DNA from: Acidobacteriota bacterium
GTDB lineage: Bacteria > Acidobacteriota > Terriglobia > Terriglobales > Acidobacteriaceae
Assembly (NCBI GenBank): GCA_019247235.1
Contig: JAFAPG010000267.1
Location: 1 to 7,919, forward strand
Direction of reading: 5' to 3'
DNA: 7,919 nucleotides
The position numbers were made by a program, and so were the translations under genes. The stretch's first letter is position 1. Each line of letters opens with the position of its first letter. Shown piece by piece: positions 1-5,388 of this stretch. The notes below the pieces were generated by a model. The model did no database searches and was not told the DNA's origin. It worked only from the letters and a program-made list of their open reading frames with translations.

Positions 1-409
1 CATTTTGCTATTGGCGAAAAATTGCTGAACCTGGCAAGGCCTCACTAAACTTCCTGCCGCGGCCTAAGAACTTTGCCAGAAGTCTTTTGTACTCGAACCT
101 TTCCGCAGGTGTGAGATTTCGGCCTAGTCTCGTATTTCGCACCATTCCCGAAAATTCCGAAGCAGCACATTTGACCCTCCGTGCCCGCACCATTAATAAA
201 TCGAGGGCGGGGTAGTGAAACGTCTTTCCGCGTTGCTGAGTTCCGAGAAGGATTCGGCCGGTATGCCTGTCGAGGTATACCTCTGCCTTTCCCGACACGG
301 TAGCCCGCAGGGGTTTCGCAGGCAAGGGAGTTGTGCACGAGTGCGCAGGAGAGTCGGGGCCTCCGTAGCGAGTGCCGGAGCAACCGTGGCTGGATTTTAC
401 CAACGAGTA
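1..409. other. Region upstream of the integrase, no convincing gene
   Basis: I see no gene here that I can support. The minus strand is open from 193 to 8 and could encode a 61-residue basic peptide whose last part (LTPAERFEYKRLLAKF) looks somewhat protein-like. However, its ATG at 193 has no ribosome binding site and I recognise no family. A better-looking site (GGAGGG, about 5 bases before an ATG at 177-175 on the minus strand) feeds a different frame, which encodes an unremarkable 41-residue peptide ending at 45. A decayed or frameshifted small gene is possible. The plus strand from 215 is open into the integrase frame, but residues encoded before 410 are Arg/Cys-rich and resemble no integrase domain. 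Confidence 0.4.
171..199 (+). promoter_or_regulatory. Possible promoter for the integrase
   Basis: TTGACC at 171-176 matches five of six bases of the sigma-70 -35 consensus. Exactly 17 bases later, TAATAA at 194-199 is a weak -10 box (three of six). The predicted transcription start is near 206. That would leave almost no leader for a GTG start at 215, but suits the ATG at 263 (preceded by GAAGGA at 247-252) or the ATG at 410. The -10 is poor, so this is tentative. Confidence 0.3.
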
Positions 410-1561
410 ATGATGCGCCTGGAAGACAAGCGCTGGGTCGCATACCTCTACGTGAAAGCGGTCGATCTGAGCACTGGAAAATGCCGGTGGAATAAGCGGC
501 GCATTGGCGTCCTCGGGGCTAAGTCGCAGATGACCGCACGCCAGGCGCGGAGCAAGCTCGAACGAATAACCGGGCATGGGAGGCGGGGGGCAATCGAGCG
601 AATCACAGACGGGCCTCTCATTACCCTGGGACGGTTCACGCGGCAATATTTTTTCCCTTTGCGCGAAGGCAGCAGCTGGAAGGAGGCGACAGCGGAGACT
701 CGCAAATCCGCCATCGAGCAAGACATTCTGCAGAAGTTTGGGGAGCTCCCGCTATCGGCCATCGATAAGGTCATGCTGCAGGCGCATCTGAACGACTTGG
801 CGAGCCGCTTATCGGAAGGTCGCGTTCGACATGCCCGTCTTTATTTAAAAGCTATTTTCGAAGAGGCCGTGGAGCAGGAGCTCCTCAGTAAAAATCCCGC
901 AGGGAAGCTGGCCCTCCCCAAGCAACTCCGGCCGGTCGACAGAACCACTCTGACCTGGGATCAATTACGGCTGGTGTTGGGTTCCGTGTCGCTGAGAGAC
1001 CGTATCCTCCTGACGCTCGACATGACTGAGACATTTCGCCCCAGTGAGTTATTTGCGCTTCGGTGGAAGAGCTTTGACAGGTGCGCGCGCACTCTCAGCG
1101 TTACCCATACCGCCTACCGCGGTAAGCTACGCGACTTTGGAAAAACCAAGAGGTCGCTGAGAACGGTGTACCTCCCGGATGGTCTGGCGAACGAACTTTG
1201 GCTCTGGAAACAGGACTGCGGCGACGTTGACGTGGAGGCATTCATCTTTCCTAACGCTCGCAAGCGCAATGGCGCAAAGACCAATGGCTTCCTTCGCACC
1301 GACAACTACCGAGCGCGAGTATTGAAGAAGATTGGCCAACAGCTGGGATTGCCGAAGCTAAACTTTCAAGTGCTGCGGCGCACGATTGCGACTCTGGCTC
1401 AAACCAAAGGAGGCGTCAAGGACGTGCAAGCAATCCTGGGACACAGTAAAGCCGACACCACGGTCAACGTCTATATGCAACCGATCGAGGCAGGCGTAAA
1501 ACAGACGCTCGACGCGATCTACTCAGAACTGACGAAGCGGAATGAAATGCCCGGATCTTAG
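410..1561 (+). CDS. Tyrosine recombinase / phage-type integrase
   Basis: Site-specific DNA recombinase of the tyrosine (lambda integrase) family, expected to insert or excise a mobile element through a covalent 3'-phosphotyrosine intermediate. Numbered from the ATG at 410 (383 residues), it has a basic N-terminal arm-binding-like part (about 1-65), a helical core-binding domain (about 70-165) and a C-terminal catalytic domain (about 178-370). The catalytic Arg is R210 in TFRPSELFALRW, the beta-hairpin Lys is K245 or K247 in GKTKRSLRT, the second Arg is R323, the second His is H345 in ILGH, and the nucleophile is Y355 in NVYMQP. The first His of HxxR is replaced by Gln (Q320, FQVLRR). The start is uncertain: 410 begins where integrase-like sequence begins but lacks a Shine-Dalgarno. 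GTG 215 (GAGGG at 203-207) and ATG 263 (GAAGGA at 247-252) are in-frame alternatives. No element boundary or tRNA target is visible. Confidence 0.9.
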   Translation: MMRLEDKRWVAYLYVKAVDLSTGKCRWNKRRIGVLGAKSQMTARQARSKLERITGHGRRGAIERITDGPLITLGRFTRQYFFPLREGSSWKEATAETRKSAIEQDILQKFGELPLSAIDKVMLQAHLNDLASRLSEGRVRHARLYLKAIFEEAVEQELLSKNPAGKLALPKQLRPVDRTTLTWDQLRLVLGSVSLRDRILLTLDMTETFRPSELFALRWKSFDRCARTLSVTHTAYRGKLRDFGKTKRSLRTVYLPDGLANELWLWKQDCGDVDVEAFIFPNARKRNGAKTNGFLRTDNYRARVLKKIGQQLGLPKLNFQVLRRTIATLAQTKGGVKDVQAILGHSKADTTVNVYMQPIEAGVKQTLDAIYSELTKRNEMPGS

Positions 1562-1609
1562 AAGCCTTGGGAATCTCGCGCGTCGCTTTTGATACTGCAG
1601 AGGCAAATT

Positions 1610-1628
1610 ATTTGTGAGACACACAAAT
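1610..1628. repeat. Short inverted repeat between convergent genes
   Basis: A perfect 7-base inverted repeat, ATTTGTG / CACAAAT with a 5-base loop (AGACA), lies between the 3' ends of the integrase (plus) and the small basic gene (minus). The stem is AT-rich and no T-run follows on either strand. It is therefore a weak candidate for a bidirectional terminator. A protein site is the alternative. Confidence 0.35.
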
Positions 1629-1640
1629 CGCGTTCTGAAC

Positions 1641-1889
1641 CTAAGCCCGAGATTTCTTTTTACCTCTGTCAGCCCTCGCCCTCGCAGCTTTGCGGGCGTT
1701 GGCTTTGGACAATTTAAGTAGATTCCTTGTTCCCACGGTGATCTCGTTCACTAACTCCCGCTGCTTTGCCCAACGGGCCTCGACAGCCTTACGAGCAGCC
1801 TCTTGGCGCTGCTCCGGCGTGAGTTTTCGCGCGCGCGCCTTTCCGCCCAAACGGCCGAGTTCAACAGCAGCGGAGTTTTTACCCCTCAT
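1641..1889 (-). CDS. Small very basic Lys/Arg/Ala-rich protein, function unknown
   Basis: An 82-residue protein, extremely rich in Lys, Arg and Ala and predicted strongly alkaline. The N-terminal half carries LGRLGGKARARKLTPEQR followed by ARKAVEARWAK, a pattern I recognise from many short uncharacterised bacterial proteins. Its paired Gly and repeated basic helices suggest nucleic-acid binding. The C-terminal tail (about residues 59-82, KANARKAARARADRG and KKKSRA) resembles the disordered basic tails of histone-H1-like bacterial proteins. No signal peptide, membrane segment or Cys is present. The ATG at 1889 is chosen because the ATG six bases upstream stops after three codons. An AAGAAG stretch upstream is only a loose ribosome binding site. 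It is transcribed divergently from the coiled-coil gene at 2005 and convergently with the integrase. DNA binding is inference only. Confidence 0.7.
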   Translation of the reverse strand: MRGKNSAAVELGRLGGKARARKLTPEQRQEAARKAVEARWAKQRELVNEITVGTRNLLKLSKANARKAARARADRGKKKSRA

Positions 1890-1941
1890 CGGTGCATTCT
1901 TCTTATGTTGCTCAACATTGAACTCCCCAGAGCCCCTGCAA

Positions 1942-1947
1942 ATTATA
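1942..1947 (-). promoter_or_regulatory. -10 box for the small basic gene
   Basis: Read on the minus strand, this is a perfect TATAAT. A start about seven bases downstream (near 1935) would give a leader of roughly 45 bases before the ATG at 1889. No good -35 is present at 17 bases (the sequence there reads about AGCATT). A TTGGAT lies nearer, with a 13-base spacer that is too short. The strong -10 and its position in the divergent intergenic region support the call. Confidence 0.5.
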
Positions 1948-1969
1948 GAAGAAATGGCGAATCCAATGC

Positions 1970-1998
1970 TTGTTTAACTACGTAGCGGTACGTATACT
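1970..1998 (+). promoter_or_regulatory. Promoter for the coiled-coil gene, probably leaderless
   Basis: TTGTTT at 1970-1975 and TATACT at 1993-1998 are separated by 17 bases; the -10 matches five of six consensus bases and the -35 three of six. Seven bases past the -10 is 2005, the A of the gene's ATG. No Shine-Dalgarno precedes that ATG (ACTCCTTCC), and an in-frame TAA at 1975 rules out a longer protein. A leaderless mRNA follows as an inference. Confidence 0.5.
1979..1994. promoter_or_regulatory. Twin TACGTA palindromes, possible operator
   Basis: Two copies of the self-complementary hexamer TACGTA (1979-1984 and 1989-1994) have centres 10 bases apart, one helical turn. They sit between and over the -35 and -10 of the plus-strand promoter and upstream of the divergent minus-strand promoter. 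A dimeric repressor bound here would block the plus promoter and could also affect the other. Binding is inferred from layout alone. Confidence 0.35.
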
Positions 1999-2004
1999 CC
2001 TTCC

Positions 2005-2199
2005 ATGACCGTTGATGAACGACTCGCAAAACTGGTCGAACGACATGAGGCCCTCACTCAAAGCGTCGAGCTCCTTACCAAGGACTTAAGTGAATTGCGC
2101 GATTTAGTAAGTGAAATTGCCGCGGGTACTGCGCGTCTTTTGCATGTTGCACAATTTCACGAGCGGCGCATCGCTCGCTTGGAAGGAGAAAATTCGTGA
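2005..2199 (+). CDS. Small coiled-coil protein, function unknown
   Basis: A 64-residue, highly charged, helical protein with no Cys, Pro, Trp or membrane segment. Heptad-like Leu/Val spacing runs from about residue 7 to 36 (LAKLVERHEALTQSVELL onward), and a second amphipathic stretch, FHERRIARLEG, ends the chain. It is probably one long coiled coil that oligomerises or docks on a partner. Similar short coiled-coil proteins are common as hypotheticals in Acidobacteria genomes (recalled, not searched). The ATG lies on the predicted transcription start and has no Shine-Dalgarno. The gene ends in GTGA, where its stop overlaps a GTG preceded by AAGGAG. It is divergent from the basic protein gene across 115 bases, so a joint function is possible but unproven. 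Confidence 0.65.
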   Translation: MTVDERLAKLVERHEALTQSVELLTKDLSELRDLVSEIAAGTARLLHVAQFHERRIARLEGENS

Positions 2200-2337
2200 A
2201 CTTTGATAGGAATCGCGGTGTGAACTGAGGAGGAAGCGAACGTGGGCTGAATCACTTCACTCGACGGTCGAACATCGATTCGTCTCAAGCGTGAGTTCAA
2301 CCATTGCGGAGTCCAACCCGATCATCGCTAATTCCAG
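2200..2337. other. Convergent intergenic stretch with orphan ribosome binding sites
   Basis: This lies between the coiled-coil gene (plus) and udg (minus). AAGGAG at 2183-2188 precedes a GTG at 2196 that opens only a 10-codon frame ending at 2228. AGGAGG at 2228-2233 then precedes GTG-GGC-TGA at 2242-2250. I see no gene and no GC-rich hairpin with a T-run that would act as an intrinsic terminator for either flanking gene. Confidence 0.4.
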
Positions 2338-3120
2338 CTAGTCCGTATTTCTCGCCGGTATCGGCAGGCCCAATTCCTTCATCACCATCTGCAGATCTTT
2401 CCATGCCGCCTTTTTTTGGCGAGGGTCGCGCAAGAGAAAGGCAGGATGATAGGTGACGGCCAATTTGGTCCCGCGAAATTCATACCAGCGCCCGCGCAGC
2501 TCGGACATCGACGCATTGATTGCCAGCAAGGTTTTCGCCGCAATCGAACCCAGCGCGACAATAACTTTGGGACGGATGACTTCGATTTGTCGCATAAGGA
2601 AGGGCGAGCAAGTCTCGCATTCGTCCCGCTCGGGGGTGCGATTATTGGGCGGCCGGCATTTGATGATATTAGCGATGTAAACATCTTCTCGACGCAGCCC
2701 CATGCCGTTGGTGATCATGTTATTTAAGAGCTGACCGGCGCGGCCCACGAAGGGTTCCCCCTGTTCGTCCTCATCGGCCCCCGGCGCCTCGCCAATGAAC
2801 ATCAGTTGGGCGCGAGGATTTCCAACTCCAAAGACAATCTGCTTGCGCCCCAATTTGTGCAGTCGGCAGCGTGTGCACTCGCCGATGTCTTCACGGATCG
2901 TGTGCAGGGTAGCCACGGGGACCTTGCTCGTACTTTCTGTGACAGCCGATTTTGCTGGGCTTGAGATCACAACTGGTAGCGTCGCGTGCTCGGCGCCGAC
3001 GCTCGCGGCTTCCATGGTTTGCCCCGGCCGCCGATAAAAATCGTAAATGCCCAAGTCGTTATAGTAGCGGATGCGACTGGCTAAAGCGGCGCGCAGCTGC
3101 GGATCGAGACTTTTTCCCAT
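2338..3120 (-). CDS. Family 4 uracil-DNA glycosylase (4Fe-4S type)
   Basis: Removes uracil from DNA by cleaving the N-glycosidic bond, the first step of base-excision repair after cytosine deamination or dUTP misincorporation. The 260-residue protein has C82 and C85 (CTRC) plus C155 and C171, the four ligands expected for the iron-sulfur cluster of this family. The catalytic/uracil pocket motif GEAPGADEDEQGEPFVG spans 110-126, and HPAFLL (225-230) is the DNA-intercalation motif. KCRPPNNRTPERDE (154-167) is the usual link between the third and fourth Cys. Residues 1-32 form an extra helix (SRIRYYNDLGIYDFYRR), followed by a low-complexity Ala/Ser/Thr linker to about 72, so the catalytic domain starts near 75. 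The ATG has no clear Shine-Dalgarno. It is the last gene of the minus-strand cluster, 54 bases after coaBC, and may be co-transcribed. The family is secure; the N-terminal extension is unexplained. Confidence 0.95.
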   Translation of the reverse strand: MGKSLDPQLRAALASRIRYYNDLGIYDFYRRPGQTMEAASVGAEHATLPVVISSPAKSAVTESTSKVPVATLHTIREDIGECTRCRLHKLGRKQIVFGVGNPRAQLMFIGEAPGADEDEQGEPFVGRAGQLLNNMITNGMGLRREDVYIANIIKCRPPNNRTPERDECETCSPFLMRQIEVIRPKVIVALGSIAAKTLLAINASMSELRGRWYEFRGTKLAVTYHPAFLLRDPRQKKAAWKDLQMVMKELGLPIPARNTD

Positions 3121-3174
3121 GGGTTGTCACGATTCTACTCGCACTTCCTGTGGTTGGGTGTGGAAACTGGTCTG

Positions 3175-4392
3175 TTAGTGCGCAGCCATTGCCTTGCGCT
3201 CCTGCTGCAGGCGAAGGGCCTGATTCAAGATCTGCTGAGCGACCTCCCACTTCGTGGTTTCGGCGACGTGAATCGTGTCGGAAGGGGTGAGGATAGTGAC
3301 GGCGTTTCGTTCCGAATCAAAGCCGATACCGGGACGCGAAACGTCGTTGACCACGATGGCATCGAGCGACTTTGATTGCAGCTTGGTGAGGGCGTTCTCG
3401 ACTACGTTCTCAGTCTCTGCCGCAAATCCGATGACGATCTGAGAAGTCTTGCGACGTGCAACCTCGGCGACAATGTCGGTCGTAGGTTCAAGCTCTAAAG
3501 TGGTCTTTCCCTCGCGTTTGATCTTCTGGTCCTGGGGATGGGTGACCGAGTAATCAGATACGGCGGCGGCTTTGATGACAATTGAGGCGGTAGGCAGCAG
3601 GCGCAGCATGGCATCGAGCATCTCGCGCGCCGACTCGACTCGGGTCACCTCAACCCCACTCGGGGGATTGAGAGCGGTCGGCCCGCTCACCAGCAGCACG
3701 CGCGCCCCGCGGCGCTCTGCGGCTTCGGCCAAGGCATATCCCATGCGGCCGCTCGAGCGGTTGCTGAGATAGCGCACAGGATCAATTCTCTCGCGGGTTG
3801 GGCCGGCGCTGATCAGAACCGTTTCCCCCGCTAGGTCCTCAACCGCCCCGAGCGCCTGAAGCGTGGCAGAGACGATTGCCTCGTTCTCCGCCAGCCTTCC
3901 GGCTCCGGTCATTCCACAGGCTAGGTAGCCGCTTCCGGGCTCGACTACCCGGACTCCACGGTTGCGCAGCACCTCCAGGTTGTGCTTGGTCGCGGGGTGC
4001 TCCCACATGTTTACGTTCATCGCCGGAGCTAGGATGACCGGGGCGGTTGTCGCCAGATAAAGGGTGGTTAGGAAATCGTTGGCCATACCTTGAGCAAATC
4101 TTGCCACCACGTCGGCCGTAGCCGGCGCGACCAGGAGGGCATCGATGGATTGGGCCACGGCGATGTGTTCGATGGCGGATTCGATATTGGGTTCTCGATC
4201 GCCACCCGGGGCAAACATTTGGGTGATGACTTTTTCGCCGGAGATGGCGGCGAAGGTGAGAGGGCGAATAAACTCCTGGGCGGATTCGGTCATGATGACC
4301 TGCACCCGAATGCCCCGATCTTCGAGCAGGCGCACAATCTCTACGGCTTTATAAGCGGCAATTCCCCCGCAGACTCCAAGTGCGACCTTCAT
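3175..4392 (-). CDS. coaBC: Bifunctional phosphopantothenoylcysteine decarboxylase / phosphopantothenate-cysteine ligase
   Basis: Catalyses two consecutive cytosolic steps of coenzyme A synthesis: joining cysteine to 4'-phosphopantothenate (CoaB, CTP-dependent) and decarboxylating the product to 4'-phosphopantetheine (CoaC, FMN-dependent). At 405 residues it has the full fused length. The CoaC half (1 to about 185) has the flavin-binding start GVCGGIAAYK, the active-site His H76 in EHIAVAQ, PAMN at 123-126 followed by MW, and the substrate-loop Cys C159 in GYLACGMTGAGR. The CoaB half (from about 190) has SAGPTRERIDPVRY, the SNRSSGRMG nucleotide-binding stretch (210-218), AAAVSDY (275-281), the Lys-rich KIKREGK (290-296) and GFAAETE (322-328). 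All key motifs look intact. It begins 45 bases after rpoZ without an evident Shine-Dalgarno. Its place after gmk-rpoZ matches a common bacterial order. Confidence 0.97.
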   Translation of the reverse strand: MKVALGVCGGIAAYKAVEIVRLLEDRGIRVQVIMTESAQEFIRPLTFAAISGEKVITQMFAPGGDREPNIESAIEHIAVAQSIDALLVAPATADVVARFAQGMANDFLTTLYLATTAPVILAPAMNVNMWEHPATKHNLEVLRNRGVRVVEPGSGYLACGMTGAGRLAENEAIVSATLQALGAVEDLAGETVLISAGPTRERIDPVRYLSNRSSGRMGYALAEAAERRGARVLLVSGPTALNPPSGVEVTRVESAREMLDAMLRLLPTASIVIKAAAVSDYSVTHPQDQKIKREGKTTLELEPTTDIVAEVARRKTSQIVIGFAAETENVVENALTKLQSKSLDAIVVNDVSRPGIGFDSERNAVTILTPSDTIHVAETTKWEVAQQILNQALRLQQERKAMAAH

Positions 4393-4437
4393 GGTTGAGC
4401 CCAGTGCGACAAAATGAATGAAGGAGTCGAGCGTTGC

Positions 4438-4677
4438 TCAGCTGTCTTGCCCGATGGCTTTATCAAGCATCTCGCCGGCAACCTCAACAGGCGAGGCTGC
4501 TGCTTCGGGAATGACCCATTTCACCTTGCCGGCCTTAATTTCATCCTGCGCGATCCTGCAGGGCTTACGGGAGTGCGTCTCGATGACCGGAGGCGCCCCG
4601 TTCTGTAATTGCCGAGCGCGTCGGGCTGCGACCAGGATGTAGCGATAATTGCTGTCGAAACCGTCAATCAGCTTCAT
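4438..4677 (-). CDS. rpoZ: RNA polymerase omega subunit
   Basis: Small subunit that wraps the C-terminal part of beta-prime and assists RNA polymerase assembly. The 79-residue protein, a little shorter than the 91-residue E. coli omega, carries the conserved core FDSNYRYILVAARRARQLQ (7-25), followed by the short second conserved segment IAQDEIKAGKV (about 42-52). The C-terminus is Ala/Glu-rich. The ATG lies 14 bases inside the end of gmk. GGGGA, about five to six bases upstream within gmk, is a weak ribosome binding site, so translational coupling to gmk is likely. Gene order gmk-rpoZ-coaBC independently supports the identity. Confidence 0.94.
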   Translation of the reverse strand: MKLIDGFDSNYRYILVAARRARQLQNGAPPVIETHSRKPCRIAQDEIKAGKVKWVIPEAAASPVEVAGEMLDKAIGQDS

Positions 4678-5371
4678 GGGATTCCCCTGCTCTATTTCCC
4701 GCCATCAGCAGCCTTTTTTGAAAAGATTGCAAAATGGGCTCTAGCCGTTCGCGAACACGCTCGAGACGGCAAGATTCCGCTCTAGCGCTCAATTCTCGGT
4801 CATTCTTGCCTGCGTGCTTTTGCCGCTCGGTAAGCAGAATCGCCTCGAGAGCGGCAATTGAATCGGGCAGGCGGTCGTTCACCAAAATATAGTCGTATTT
4901 AGCGTAATTCTCAATCTCACGGGTGGCCTCCCGCAAGCGCCGCTCGATCACTTCCTCAGAATCCTGGCCGCGCTCTCGCAATCTGCGTTCGAGTTCGGCG
5001 CGATCGGGAGGGAGAATAAAGATACTGACCGCCCGCGGAAGTTTGTCTTTGACCTGGGCCGCTCCCTGTACATCGATGTCGAGCAGCAGGTCTCGCCCTT
5101 CCCGCTCAGCCTTCTCGAGAAAGCGGCGAGCGGTTCCGTAGTAGTCACCGAACACATTGGCATGCTCGAGGAACTCACCTTGATCTCTCATGTACTCAAA
5201 TTCAGGCCGGCGGACAAAGAAATACTCCCGCCCATTCTGTTCGGTGCCGCGTGGGGGACGAGTGGTATAGGAGATTGAAAACTCAAGATTGGGAACCTGC
5301 TTACGGACTCTATTCAGTAGAGTGGATTTGCCGGAACCGGAGGGCGCGGAGATGATGAAAACGTTAGCCAT
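4664..5371 (-). CDS. gmk: Guanylate kinase
   Basis: Phosphorylates GMP to GDP with ATP in the cytosol, supplying GTP and dGTP synthesis. The P-loop is SAPSGSGKST (8-17). The GMP-binding region includes SYTTRPPRGTEQNGREYFFV (34-53), LEHANVFGDYYGT (68-80) and the acidic LLDIDVQGAAQVK (96-108). The lid follows with RLRERGQDSEEVIERRL (130-146). At 235 residues it is about 28 longer than the 207-residue E. coli enzyme. The excess is a charged Arg/Glu-rich C-terminal helix from about residue 185. The tail overlaps the rpoZ start and may owe part of its length to that. The start ATG lies 17 bases after yicC and is preceded only by a weak GAG-containing stretch. All catalytic motifs are present. Confidence 0.96.
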   Translation of the reverse strand: MANVFIISAPSGSGKSTLLNRVRKQVPNLEFSISYTTRPPRGTEQNGREYFFVRRPEFEYMRDQGEFLEHANVFGDYYGTARRFLEKAEREGRDLLLDIDVQGAAQVKDKLPRAVSIFILPPDRAELERRLRERGQDSEEVIERRLREATREIENYAKYDYILVNDRLPDSIAALEAILLTERQKHAGKNDRELSARAESCRLERVRERLEPILQSFQKRLLMAGNRAGESHEAD

Positions 5372-5388
5372 TTTCTCGTGGTGACCGG

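Noticed and set aside
90..101. tRNA T-loop-like sequence (GGTTCGAGTAC on the minus strand)
   Set aside because: The five bases on either side do not pair into a T-stem and no acceptor or anticodon arm can be folded around it.
45..443. Minus-strand 132-residue open frame
   Set aside because: No recognisable motifs and low-plausibility composition. The GGAGGG before its internal ATG at 177 is the only support.
8..721. Long minus-strand open frame (237 residues) opposite the integrase 5' region
   Set aside because: About 312 bases of it lie antisense to convincing integrase coding sequence. The product is Pro/Cys/Arg-rich with no domain, and there is no ribosome binding site at the far start. 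Only the last 61 codons remain worth noting.
2261..2271. Palindrome TCGACGGTCGA as a terminator for the convergent genes
   Set aside because: The arms are only five bases, with a one-base centre that cannot form a loop, and no T-run follows.
2416..2727. Plus-strand open frames opposite udg
   Set aside because: They mirror the strongly motif-supported glycosylase on the other strand and encode nothing recognisable.
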